Assembly: GCF_900090045.1 (NCBI RefSeq) | Contig: NC_041782.1 | Span: 496,001 to 560,000 of the forward strand | Origin: Plasmodium malariae | Lineage: Eukaryota > Apicomplexa > Aconoidasida > Haemosporida > Plasmodiidae | Direction: 5' to 3' | Length of the DNA stretch: 64,000 bases | Part shown: positions 1-11,218 of the stretch, piece after piece | How the letters are laid out: each line of letters opens with the position of its first letter | Position numbering within the stretch: the first letter of the stretch is position 1 | Made by a program: the position numbers and the translations under genes | The notes under the pieces: model-generated | The model's input: only the letters and a program-made list of their open reading frames with translations | Told to the model about the DNA's origin: nothing | The model's database searches: none

Positions 1-2743
1 ATTCTATAAAATAATGTTTATTCATCTTTTCATCTATTTTGTTTTTTAAATACTCACAAAAATCTGTAACATTATCACCCCTACATTTCAATACATGTTT
101 TATATATAAATACCAAAAGATATTTTTTACCTTGTCTAGTTTAATTAATTCGTTAAAAGATAAGTCAAGAACGTTTAAGCTTCTTTTTATCTTATAAAGG
201 AATTCTAACGAGGTCTTTTCATTCTTTGAACCGTTCAAATTTATCACTTCACCATGTTGGAAGTTCCCTTTACATGCCTCATTGATATAGTAATCCTTAC
301 CATTTCTACTATTAATATCCTCCTTCGAACATAGTCCTTTTTCGGTTTCCCCTTTTAATTCGTCACCTGTATGCGTACTTATATCCGCATTAGTGTGATG
401 GCTTACATCACCATCGTATACCCCCATATCAGCATCTACTTTTACTTGTTCATTTTTAGAATAGTGTGTATTATTCTCTACAACAGCATACTGCTCCTTC
501 TGTTTTATAATTTTCTCATAGCCGTTTTCCTGAAGAAGAAATTTATCAATATTAAATTTATATCCCTTAGCATTATTCAACTTTTTTAAAACTTTCTTTA
601 ACTCTTTTATTCGGTTTCTACTTAGTCCCTCTATAAAATTGATTTCTTCTCTATATAGCAATTTTTTTTCCTTTCTTTTTAAAAACTGATTACTTTTTAT
701 AAAATCATCGCTTTGTGTTGTAATACTACCCCCTTTATTTATAATACTATCAGTATGATTTTTCTTTATTTTTATGCCATATTTTTCATAACTTCTTTCA
801 CTACTACATGTTTCGCTGATACATACACTACCTGATGTGTTCACACTTTTTGGTGATATGTTACGAGTGCTTTTATTTTTAGTGTCCATATTATCAGGTT
901 TGTTTCTGTTGAGTTCGCTATGATTTCCTGTTTCTTTTGTTCTAACTGAGTCATTTTTGCTTTTTCCCTCGTTCTCGTCTCCTACAAGATAACTTTCTCC
1001 TTCATACCTACCTTTTACAAGTGGATTTTCACCCTCGCACACCTTCGTTATGTCCTTCCTTTCTCTTGCATGATGCTCCATTATGATATTACTCTCATCC
1101 TTACACTTCTCCATTCCATTTTGATTATTTTCCTCTTTTTCCATTCGACAACGATTCATATAATTGCCTCCACCTTCAATGCATCTATGGACTATGTTTG
1201 CATCACTGCATGATCTTGTAACGTTTTTCATTTTTTCGTTAATTGACAAATTTCGAATAATACCTCTCACACTTTTTGAGATGGGGATTTGGGTAGTTTC
1301 ATGAAGCTCCGCACGAACAACTGTGCTAAGTGGATATATATACCTTGCACTACTTTTATCAGTAATATTGCTGCATATCCTTTTTGAATTTACTGTTTTG
1401 ACATAATTACTAAAGGGGGATGAGTTTCCTCTATAAGAATGTACGATGTTCTTCTCACTCAGATCCCTAATACTTCCACTTAAACAATTAAAAGTGTTGA
1501 GCTTATCATTTCTCCTTTTAAGAAAAATGTTAGTGTTATCACCTAACCTACTTTCATATGCATTAAAGATATTTTTTTGTTCCATTAATTTTTCATTGTA
1601 TCTACGTTCACTTACATATTTATTTTTATACATATATAATCCATCACTACTATCCTTAAGTGGTTTAACATTTATTATCTTAGAATTGCTATTCTCTTTT
1701 ACTAAAAAATTTGTTTTCCCTATGCTGCTTATATTGTTTTTATCCTTCCTCCAATTTCGTAGCACATTATTGCATCTGTTGTCTTCTACACATAAATCGT
1801 CTACATCATTTCCATTACACATAATAAGAGAGATTTGTCTCGCTTGATGAAAATTATTTTTATTTGATTTATCGTCATCCATAATTACTTGATTCCTATC
1901 TTGTGCTTCATCATCCGAATTTTGAACAAATATGTTCGTATCATCATTATTTAATTTCGTATCTTTATTCATATTATTCATTGTATTTTTCTTGTTTAAA
2001 AAAAAAAAAAAATTGGGAACAGATCTTTTGGAAACGTTCTCATATTTACATGAAGAGTTATTATTTTTTAAATCGTACATAAATTGATCATTGTGTGTAA
2101 AATATCTTTTACCAAATAATTTTTCATCATTTTGAGTATTTTCAGAATTATATTCAGAAATATCCGTCATTAAATAATTTTTTTTTTGATTTAAAGCATC
2201 CTTTACCTTCAAATTATTCCTACAACTTATGAAAGTATTTGTCTTACTTTTCAAAATTTTTTTTTTTTGTGTATTTACTTCTGTTTTGCTCAGTGTGCAA
2301 TTTTCCTCATTAATGCAACTCCTATTTAAAGGCTTTTTATTTTCATTTGAGCAATTTGCATTTTTACATTGAATTACTGGGCTCATTTCATATAATTTAA
2401 TTACATTTCCTGCTTTACCATCAAATAAGACTGGTTTATCTTTAAAGTCATTATGTTCATTTATACTCTTCTTTCTTATCAACATGTTATTTAATAGATA
2501 AGTATTTTTATAACAGCTATTTTCCATACCTCTATTATTTCTCTCAGTTAAAATTGAACTCTTACCCATGTTATGCAACGGAAACTTATTAACTTCACTG
2601 TTGTACATAATTTTAGGAAATTTCTGAGCACTTAATTTTTTGACATACATATAGGATTCATTCAATTTCTCTTGGCTGTTAGCCAAGTTACTTATGTCTA
2701 CTTTATTTTTTGAGTAAAACATTTTAGTGGTATAATTGTTCAT
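1..2743 (-). CDS. Conserved-type Plasmodium protein of unknown function, 3' end cut off by window edge
   Basis: An uninterrupted minus-strand frame runs from an ATG at 2741-2743 to base 1, giving 914 codons with no stop, so the gene continues outside the window. I do not recognise a family. The translation is hydrophilic and rich in Lys, Asn, Ser and Glu, with a short Phe run near residue 240 from a poly-A/T tract. It has no signal peptide or membrane segment. The last 70 or so residues in the window are less repetitive, with leucine-rich helix-like sequence (around NVLDLSFNEL and NIFWYLYIKHVLKC), and may be the start of a folded domain. The start is supported by an A/T-rich leader with stops just upstream and by coding-like composition right after the ATG. 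The frame being open for 2.7 kb in AT-rich DNA is strong evidence that the gene is real. The function is unknown. Confidence 0.85.
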   Translation of the reverse strand, partial: MNNYTTKMFYSKNKVDISNLANSQEKLNESYMYVKKLSAQKFPKIMYNSEVNKFPLHNMGKSSILTERNNRGMENSCYKNTYLLNNMLIRKKSINEHNDFKDKPVLFDGKAGNVIKLYEMSPVIQCKNANCSNENKKPLNRSCINEENCTLSKTEVNTQKKKILKSKTNTFISCRNNLKVKDALNQKKNYLMTDISEYNSENTQNDEKLFGKRYFTHNDQFMYDLKNNNSSCKYENVSKRSVPNFFFFLNKKNTMNNMNKDTKLNNDDTNIFVQNSDDEAQDRNQVIMDDDKSNKNNFHQARQISLIMCNGNDVDDLCVEDNRCNNVLRNWRKDKNNISSIGKTNFLVKENSNSKIINVKPLKDSSDGLYMYKNKYVSERRYNEKLMEQKNIFNAYESRLGDNTNIFLKRRNDKLNTFNCLSGSIRDLSEKNIVHSYRGNSSPFSNYVKTVNSKRICSNITDKSSARYIYPLSTVVRAELHETTQIPISKSVRGIIRNLSINEKMKNVTRSCSDANIVHRCIEGGGNYMNRCRMEKEENNQNGMEKCKDESNIIMEHHARERKDITKVCEGENPLVKGRYEGESYLVGDENEGKSKNDSVRTKETGNHSELNRNKPDNMDTKNKSTRNISPKSVNTSGSVCISETCSSERSYEKYGIKIKKNHTDSIINKGGSITTQSDDFIKSNQFLKRKEKKLLYREEINFIEGLSRNRIKELKKVLKKLNNAKGYKFNIDKFLLQENGYEKIIKQKEQYAVVENNTHYSKNEQVKVDADMGVYDGDVSHHTNADISTHTGDELKGETEKGLCSKEDINSRNGKDYYINEACKGNFQHGEVINLNGSKNEKTSLEFLYKIKRSLNVLDLSFNELIKLDKVKNIFWYLYIKHVLKCRGDNVTDFCEYLKNKIDEKMNKHYFIE

Positions 2744-5192
2744 ATATCTTAAAAGAAGAAAAAAAAAAAAAATTGCGAAATTAAGAAATTGAGAAGTTAA
2801 GATATCGATTATTTAAGGTATTCAAAAATTGAGAAATTAAGAAAAAATAATCCATAAATTTATCGAAACACAAAAGGAATAAAAAGGACAGAAATGTTTG
2901 TATTATTAGTGAAGAAATACATCGAACATTGGGAAAAGCACACATTTCCATGTGTGGATGTTAAGCTATATTTACCTACATAAACATAAACATTGCGCAT
3001 AGGTACATATACATATGTTGGTAACAAATAATGGTGTACCCTCATACACATAAACGCAAATATACGTGAATGTACAAACACATACCTCTCTCTCTCTCTA
3101 TATATATATACCCGAAGCAAATTTGCAATAACGTACGCAGAGTTCAAAATACAAATGCATATATTATATTTTTTAAGTACCTCCTATTCAGTGTAATGGG
3201 GCAACAGTGAATTTCACCTTTCAGTTTAAAAAAATTGTTATATTTTTACATAAACACACACATACATACATACGTACATACATACATACGTACATACATA
3301 CATACGTACGTACGTACGTGTGTGTTCATGTATAATTAATTATATTGCTACTGTGACAAAAATAGTTGATACTTTTTGGTGCACCCTTAAAACACATCGG
3401 TCAGAGTATAATCCTTATATAACATTTAAAAAAAAAATTGTAGGACATATTCATTTCTGAGATTAAATATGCATGTTAAAAAATTAAAAAAAAAACATAT
3501 ATATATATGTTGAAAACTTCTATATTTTTTAACTTTCTCCTTCTTTCTACATTTTATGTATATAATAATTCCTGTTTTCTCAAAAATGTAAAATAAAAAT
3601 AAGCAAAAAAAAAAAAAAAAATAAATAATAAAATAGAACAAAATGAACTAACAAATAAATTAACTTATAAAAGAATAATTTTATATGGTGCAGTGAACTA
3701 ACACCTTCAACAACACAAAGTGCACTAAAATGCATCCCTCTAAATACAAGTAAAAATGTTCTATATAATCAAATAGTACCATGCCAATATAACACTGTCT
3801 TTAATTTTAATAATATTTATATTATCTGAACACGTAAAAATAATACTTTATTTTGTATGTACATATATAGACTAAAGTGAAGGAAAAAAAAAATTAAAAA
3901 TAAAAACAAAAACAAAATAAAATAAAATAAAATAATAAAACAATTAGGAATGCTCGGTAACCATATTCTTAAAAAAATGAATTGTGCGCGAGATCTACAA
4001 GGTTCGAACATGAAACATTTTAAGGAGTACACATTTTTAGTATCTGTTGACTTATCAGACGGTATAATAATCAACGATGTGACAAGTTATAACCCTTAAG
4101 AATTTAAAATTTTGTTACCTCTATTATTTTTGGAGTATATATCATTTTCACCAAACTCAGGATGCACTATATAATTTTAATAAAATGGTCAAAAAAAAAA
4201 AAAAAAAAAAAAGAAAATTAATCATTACTATAAAATTACTATAAATATTTGTATTATTAATTTTGAACTCAAACTATTTAAAATACATTCCACAACTTTA
4301 TATTTTTTTATTTTATCCTTACGTATATGCTACCTATTTTTATTAATTTCATTTTAGGACTGTAATGCATTAAATTATTATTTTTGGTTTAATGAAGAAA
4401 AAAGATAAAATATATACTCTTATAAGAATACTATAAAACTCATTGCGTGCGTAGTATTGTTTTTTCTTATGAACAATATACGTATATATATACAATATAT
4501 ATCCACATACAATCACGTATACATACGTGCACACACACTCATTGTAAAAATAGATATACCCATAAACATACTATTTAAGAACATAAAAATTTCGTTTTTC
4601 ATTAATAATGCAGAATACTTAACAGTGATATAATCTATAAAAAATAAATTTTATAGTCTTATATATCTTGCAACCCTTTACAACTACTAGCTACCTCTAA
4701 ATATTAACAAAGGAATTTTTTTTTTTAAATTAATATATTTTTTTTCTATTTTATATCATAATAATAAGACACATTATATATATATATATTTATATTTACA
4801 CATATTACCTATTAATAGGTGTATTATGTATTTTTCCTTGCAATTAAAAGTATCATAACATTTATTGTTATTTTTTTTATATTTATTATTTTAAAATTAA
4901 ATCTTTATAATTTTAGAGAATTATGTAGTTTTTGTTTTAATTTAAATTTTCAAAAAAAAAAAAAAAAAAAATTCTAATAAGAGCAATAGTAAAGTTACAG
5001 TAATAATAATGACATCGCTATTATAAAAATTTTGCTATATATAATAATAATTTATTTAAAAAAAAAAAAAATGAAAATGTTCATTATGTTCAATGCTCCT
5101 TTTTAATAAATTATATATACCTCTATCTACAACTAAATATAATTATTTTTCTTATATTTTTTTAATAATAAGAAAAATACTTCGTAAATATA
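2744..5192. other. Intergenic region between partial gene and S20e
   Basis: This region is the 5' side of the partial gene and the 3' side of S20e. It is AT-rich with homopolymer runs. A TACA/TACG tetranucleotide stretch lies at about 3240-3322. A GC-richer island lies at about 3950-4085 and is discussed under findings. I see no convincing gene. Confidence 0.6.
3240..3322. repeat. TACA/TACG tetranucleotide microsatellite
   Basis: Tandem four-base units alternate between CATA-type and CGTA-type, ending in a run of ACGT-like units. This is a simple microsatellite of the kind common in Plasmodium intergenic DNA. No function is inferred. Confidence 0.8.
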
Positions 5193-6107
5193 TTAAGAAT
5201 CTGTTATAATAACTTCTACTTCAACTACTGGGTCTATATTGATGGATGTCATTTGTGTAACAACTTCACATTGAGAATATAAATCAATAAGCCTCTTATA
5301 AATTCTTAATTCAAATCTATCCCAAGTATTGGTACCTTCTCCACATGGTGATTTTCTTGTTGTTAACCTTAAAGTTTTAACTGGTAATCTCACGGGTCCC
5401 GATACATTTAAATTTTTTTCCTTTGCTCCTTTCATAATGTCACTGCAAACTGTTGTGCAAAAAATGTATATAAATATCTGTGCATATATATATATATTTA
5501 TATGTAATACATATAAATTACTACGAATTAGATATTTAATGTAATTTTGTTTAATTCCAATATATTATGTTAAAAATTGCTATGAATTCTCACATAACCT
5601 ATTACAAACACATGCAACAGTAATAAATTTATGTACCCACATATGTATATATATATATATATGTATTTTTCGTTCAACAAAATGGATAACGTCATAACAT
5701 CAAGTACGGTAACAGGTTTAAAAACTCCTTTCGTTTCAATAAAAACAGTAAAATACTCTCAACTCACATTCATCTATAATTTAAGTATACATCAAAGCTA
5801 CACCTACATTCACTCGGTAAATATACATTTGACCGTTATAAAAAAAAACATTTTCTGGCATATAAATAACGCATAAATGTATTAACACATATATATATAT
5901 ATATATATATGTGCATATTATTTCCTTTGATAATTTACTATTTTATAAAATGCATATAACACAAACATTATTCATTTATGTTTGAAAATTTTATTCAAAA
6001 ACATTACCTTTTTCTATAGCTCTCAAATTTTTTGAGGTTAAAGCTATACGAATACGACGAAGTCTAAACTTCTCGTTATCAATAGCTCCTTTCATTAATT
6101 TACTCAT
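5193..6107 (-). CDS. 40S ribosomal protein S20e (uS10), two exons
   Basis: This is a component of the small ribosomal subunit head (uS10 family), acting in cytosolic translation. The gene is join of exon 1 6008-6107 and exon 2 5193-5449, separated by an intron at 5450-6007. Exon 1 starts [20 protein letters not shown] and ends in phase 1 before a GTAATG donor. Exon 2 begins after a CAACAG acceptor and reads [18 protein letters not shown]. The joined protein is 118 residues, the usual length for eukaryotic S20e, and carries the conserved [10 protein letters not shown] and [18 protein letters not shown] segments. An open frame that starts inside exon 2 (at MKGAKEK) misses the first third of the protein. 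The promoter lies in the 3 kb shared with the divergent alveolin gene. Confidence 0.95.
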
Positions 6108-9066
6108 TTTGAGATAAACAATAAATTCGATATGTATTAAAATTGTTGTAAACAAAATTCAAAAAAAAAGTTTATTTTCCTTTTATACAATATTTTTTAA
6201 ATTTTTTTATTGAAAATATAGTATTATATAATATGCATTCCTTTTATTTGCTTCCTTCGGAACATTTTAAAATTGGAAAAATTTTAATTGTTTTTAAAAG
6301 TTCATATAATTATTTTTTATATTTTTATTATATTTTTATATAAATAATTATAAAAATAATTGTAAAGTGAAATATGAAAAATTAATAATTAATTTTATAT
6401 TTTATATAAAAAAAAAAAGGATGAGAAGTGTATAAAAAAGGAAAAAATAAGTTACTACATACGTACAGGTTCGCAGTGCTCAAACATTTCTTCTCAATAA
6501 ATTATTTATATTACTTTTTTATTAATGTAACAAGCATTTAAGTATCATTTTTTTACATCATAATAAAAAGGCAATATAATACAAGTGCGTATATACATAT
6601 GTATATATATATAACATGAATACTGTATATATATATGTACGGACCATTTCAACATTTACTGCATATTCAGAATATACAGTAAAATTATTAAATTTTCGAA
6701 GGTACTCACAAGTGTATTTAAACATTCCCGAACTTCTTCCCTTTTTAATGTATTTTTGTAGCTTTTAAATTATTGAATTTAATTTTTATTGAATAATTTA
6801 AAAAATTAAGCTAGTTTACTTATTTTTACTAAAATTTTATTTTTTAATTTGAAGAAAATGTTTATAAAAATCTACACCTACATCACCATACAACATTATA
6901 TGATTAATAATGAATTCAAGTTATTAGAAGTGTATTATATAAAGTGCATAACATAAATAATAAAAAAGGCAAAAAATAATTTTATTGAATAGTTTGTAAT
7001 TCATAATAAATACTTATGCAGTTCTACTTCATGAACACCTTTAAGTAATATACTGTAATTTAATGTGTTATAGATATGTACAACACAAAACATATATGTT
7101 TCAAATTAAGTATTGTATGGTGAGTACACCAACATTTACGAATATAATATTCTTCAGAAACGCTTGCATTACTTAGATACAATTTTTGTTTATACCTTTT
7201 TTTTTTTCTTATTTTTATTTATTAATATTATTACGTTATAATATAAATTAATACTGTAATAAAAAAAAGAAATAAATAACATTTTTCTCCCTTTTTTTTT
7301 TTTTTTTTTTTCTTCTTTTTAAATGTCTCTTCAATATAGTTCATGTAATCACAAGGAACACAAATTTCATATATAAACCATTTAATTATTTAGCCTATTT
7401 ATTTTATATTGGAATAAAACATTTTCTTATTATAGGAAGCAAAACATAAAATGTTTTCATTCGCTTTTTCTTTTTTTTTTTTTTGATTCTTTATATTTTA
7501 CCAAAAATAATTAAAATTTAAAGATATGCTAATTCTATTGTTCGAAAAATGAATGAACTAAAGCCTTTTTAACGTAATATCCATATTCCAAAAAAAAAAA
7601 AATTCTCCCAAAAGTAACATACATATACACTTACACATTATATATTGTCAATATTTAAGGAGATTCTTTTAAAATTTATCTGTTTTTTTCCATTCTTTAA
7701 AATAGTAAAACGAAAGATTACCTATGTAATGTTCATTTTATATAACGATTAACAAAAATGTTTATTTTTATGAATTAAATGTATATAATTCATCTCTCTG
7801 AAAATGCAGTAAAGTCAAAAAGATAAAAGAATAAAAAAAAAAAAAGGAAATTTTATGTGTGTTAAATATAGCTACTTAAAAAGAAAAAATAAAATAATTG
7901 TAATAACAATTTAGTTTCGCTATTTTTGTCATTTTTTTGAAATGTATAAAGAAATTAGAAAAAATGTATTGATACATATTTTTAAAAACTTTAAATTATT
8001 ATTCACAATAAGGGAAATTTCTCTTAACATATTATATATATATGTAGATTTATTTCACCAAAAATTTTTTAATAATACAAATTTACTTGACAACTAATTA
8101 TTAACATATTTTGTTATAGATTGTTATGAACCGTTACATATAAATTTTATTTTTTACAGCTATTTTTTTTGTGTGTGCTTTTTTTTTTTTTTTTTTTTTT
8201 AATTTACAGCTATAATTGTTTTGTAGATTACGATTAACACAATGTTGTTTTTGTGTGTACGTTAAAAATCAATAGAAAAGTAATATGAAAAATGAAATTT
8301 ACACTTAACATTATTTAATATTAAATATATAAACATTTTATTATATGTTTATCCATAATTTATGTGCAATAAATGACTACAAAATACTATAAATATGCAC
8401 TTAGGTGAATAATTTAACCTTAACTGTTCATTATATATAAGCAAATACTGTGCCGATAAGCTATTTTTTTTTTTTTTTTTTTCTTTCTAAACAGTAAGAT
8501 AACTAAATTATGTTTGTAGAAGAAAAAAAAAATAAAAATAAAAAATAATAATTTTAAATATTTGATGTGCAAAAATTAAATATAAACGTATAAATATGAA
8601 AATTTAATAGATGAATGTACACATAATATTAATTTTTCTTTTTCTATTCCATTTTTCCTTTTTTTTTGTTTTAACAATTTTAATTTGCGTTCAAAATTTT
8701 AACACAAAGGTTTTTTATTTGTTCTCTTTTAATTTTTACACTTCTCTAAATAATATTGCATTTTGTTTACTTGTTTGCCTGCTAGATCGTTTGTTAGTTT
8801 GGTTGTTTGTTTGTTTGTTTTTCTTGTTTGCTTATTTGTTTTTCCCACTTTTTTTTTTTTTTTTTGTTTATTTTTTCGTTTTTTTATTTTTATATTTAAA
8901 TATAAAATTCCCCAGTCCTCACGACCATATTTTTACTATATTTGCAAAATAAACTTAAATTTTTTTGCGCTTCCTTTTTATAATATTAGTAATTTTTAAG
9001 TCATTCATTTTAAACCTAAATTTACGCTTTACTATAGATTATTATAATTCCTTTAAAATAAATAAA
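6108..9066. other. Divergent intergenic region, S20e and alveolin promoters
   Basis: About 3 kb of AT-rich DNA separates the starts of S20e (leftward) and the alveolin gene (rightward). It holds several poly-T and poly-A tracts (for example near 7293-7310, 8180-8200 and 8466-8482). Three matches to the ookinete AP2-O type motif lie at 7869, 8157 and 8207. Open frames near 8611-9000 encode almost only Phe/Leu/Val/Cys from T-rich DNA, and I treat them as noncoding leader. Confidence 0.6.
7869..8212. promoter_or_regulatory. Three AP2-O-like hexamers upstream of the alveolin gene (candidate)
   Basis: TAGCTA lies at 7869-7874 and CAGCTA at 8157-8162 and 8207-8212, all within 1.2 kb upstream of the alveolin start. 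The motif [TC][AG]GC[TC][AG] is the reported target of the ookinete factor AP2-O, and IMC1-family proteins are made in motile stages. The motif is short and degenerate, so chance occurrence is quite possible. Confidence 0.2.
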
Positions 9067-9921
9067 ATGGAAGATTCAAATAAACTTTCGCCGATTTTTA
9101 AAAAATCTGATAGTATGGATGCAAAAGAGACATCTACAGTAGATAGAAAATGGGTTGCATTAACAGCCTACCAACCAGTTGATGTTGTTACAAAGACTGT
9201 TGAAGTTCCAATTATTAAAACGGTAGAAAAATTTGTCCCAAAAACTATTATACAAGAAAAAATTATCCATGTCCCAAAAAATGTTACACACGTTGTTGAG
9301 AAAATAGTGGAAGTCCCAGAAGTTAAATATATTGAGAAAATAGTTGAAGTTCCTCACATACATTACAAAAACAAATACGTTCCAAAAATTGAAGTAGTAG
9401 AAAAGATTGTTGAGCGCCAGAATATTATCGAAAAATGGCATGACAAAATTGTTGAGGTACCTCAAATCAAAGAAGTTGTTAGATTTAAAGAAATCGAAGA
9501 TGCAGAGGAAGTTATAAAATATGTTCCAAGGAATTCTAAGCACATTAACTGGGAAGAAGAGTACAAAAAATACTCTCAAAGACAAAGTGTACAAAGATAT
9601 AGTATGGATAATGGTTCTTATCAGAAAAAAATGAGTTTATATAATGATTATAATGAAAACGCATATACACAAAATGCATATAGTAGAAGTCTTGATTTTA
9701 TGAAAAATCAATCAAGCTTAAATGAACAAAATAATTTAAGGAGTGAAGATTTTTCACAACTTAATTTATTAAATCAATATAGTTCAAGAGGTATTGGCAG
9801 TTTCGATCAACAACGAAGCATTCCTGCATCCAGTTTTGATGTACGCGGAAGTTTACAATTGAAAAGATTACCATCTGAGGAAGCTAAACCTGTTGGTTGT
9901 TGTACAACTGTTTGCAGGTAA
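9067..9921 (+). CDS. IMC1c: Alveolin, inner membrane complex protein, probably IMC1c
   Basis: This is a structural protein of the subpellicular network beneath the inner membrane complex, which gives shape and tensile strength to the parasite pellicle. The 284-residue protein has a short polar N-terminus. An alveolin core follows at about residues 45-155, built from repeated Val/Ile/Pro/Lys/Glu units such as VEVPIIKTV, EKIVEVPEVKYIEKIVEVP and KIVEVPQIKEV. A Tyr/Asn/Ser/Gln-rich tail ends in a cluster of cysteines (Cys278, Cys279, Cys283; sequence VGCCTTVCR), a likely palmitoylation site for membrane attachment. I chose the ATG at 9067. The frame is open for 34 more codons upstream, but those encode only hydrophobic sequence from AT-rich leader that would mimic a false signal peptide. 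The IMC1c assignment rests on size, the C-terminal cysteines and its position beside S20e as I recall it in P. falciparum; another alveolin is possible. Confidence 0.9.
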   Translation: MEDSNKLSPIFKKSDSMDAKETSTVDRKWVALTAYQPVDVVTKTVEVPIIKTVEKFVPKTIIQEKIIHVPKNVTHVVEKIVEVPEVKYIEKIVEVPHIHYKNKYVPKIEVVEKIVERQNIIEKWHDKIVEVPQIKEVVRFKEIEDAEEVIKYVPRNSKHINWEEEYKKYSQRQSVQRYSMDNGSYQKKMSLYNDYNENAYTQNAYSRSLDFMKNQSSLNEQNNLRSEDFSQLNLLNQYSSRGIGSFDQQRSIPASSFDVRGSLQLKRLPSEEAKPVGCCTTVCR

Positions 9922-11141
9922 CTGCTCTCTTTCAAGGATGCCGTAAGATTTATTTTCGTGTATTTTCAACACTTACCAAATTAAATAATTAAGCAGAAAC
10001 AAATGTGTGCATATATGCATGCATATGTATATATATACACATGCACACGTATTTATAGTTGCATATAGACATATATTCCGCTTACCATATTTTTAACCAT
10101 TTTGATTCACATGCATTTCATAAAATAAAACTTCAAACAAGAAATTAGAAAAAAAATTTTTTTTTTTATAAGGCATTAATAAATATAAATATACTAATGT
10201 TTTTTTTTTTTTTTCTTTTTTTTTTTTATCATTTAAAAAAAGAGAACAGAAACAGACCAAAAAAAAAAAAAAAATTGCAAATTTTATTAACTACGTTGCA
10301 ACAGCAATGAGATATGCAGAAAAACAAGACAACCATTTTATACCTTAAACGTTTTAAGCAAATATTTTAATTTATTTTCCCTTGTTATGTTACTTTTCTA
10401 CAATTTACTTTTTTCAAGTGCTGTAAAAATAAAACGAGCAAAAGAGTTATGTCTCGTACGGATGTGTATATATGTATACGTGGGTGTATACATGCGTAAT
10501 GCACATATGTATATAATTTAGTAGAAGTGTGTAAGCAAATCATAATATATGTTGTATTCTATAGAAAATATATGGATACATTAAATATTTTTTCTCCTTT
10601 TTTTTATTTTTTTATTTGCCATTTGTTTTCTCACGAAATGCAATTAATTTTAAAGAAAATTTCGATTATAATTAGATAATATTGTTATTTTTTCCGTCCA
10701 ACACACATTTATGATTATTTATTATATATATTAATTTAATAAAAATTTTATTTTAAAACAACTATTATTTAGTTATTTTAGTTGAATATATTAATTTTGA
10801 ATAAATTTAAATAAATCCTCTACATTTTAATTTTATTTAAACTATTATTTAAAATAAAGTTGGTTTTAAATAACAGTGCAATAATACATGGCCTCATGCA
10901 CGCGCATATATATGAATATGTGTATATTTACGTGTATATTTATTCTTTCCAAATTAACATGAACACAAAAAGGCTTAATATGTAAAAAATGTAAAATACC
11001 CCCGAAATAACGTAAACGCTGCGTTTCATTCTATTAAATATTTTTTTTCTTTTATGTACTTAAAAATTTAAGTTACTATATGAATATGATATAATAAAAT
11101 TACTAATAACTTATTAAATTTAAATACTGTTTTGGTTATAA

Positions 11142-11173
<32 letters not shown>

Positions 11174-11218
11174 TTTAATTATTTATTTTAAAAAGACTTA
11201 ACATTTTTTTATACTATA
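9922..11218. other. Convergent intergenic region (3' ends of alveolin and MKT1-like genes)
   Basis: About 1.3 kb of AT-rich 3'-flanking DNA with several homopolymer tracts (for example at 10200-10225, 10260-10275 and 11139-11173). I see no gene, and poly(A) signals cannot be assigned by eye in this composition. Confidence 0.6.

Noticed and set aside
4001..4009. GGTTCGAAC as a tRNA T-loop
   Set aside because: Neither strand gives a pairing T-stem, a D-arm or an acceptor stem at the right distances.
8965..9066. Upstream in-frame extension of the alveolin gene with a hydrophobic start resembling a signal peptide
   Set aside because: The sequence is AT-rich leader translation. Alveolins are cytoplasmic and lack signal peptides, and the ATG at 9067 is followed by coding-like sequence.
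9160..9594. 144-codon antisense frame of Asn/Phe/Leu under the alveolin gene
   Set aside because: It is caused by the regular Val/Glu/Lys repeats of the alveolin core on the other strand.
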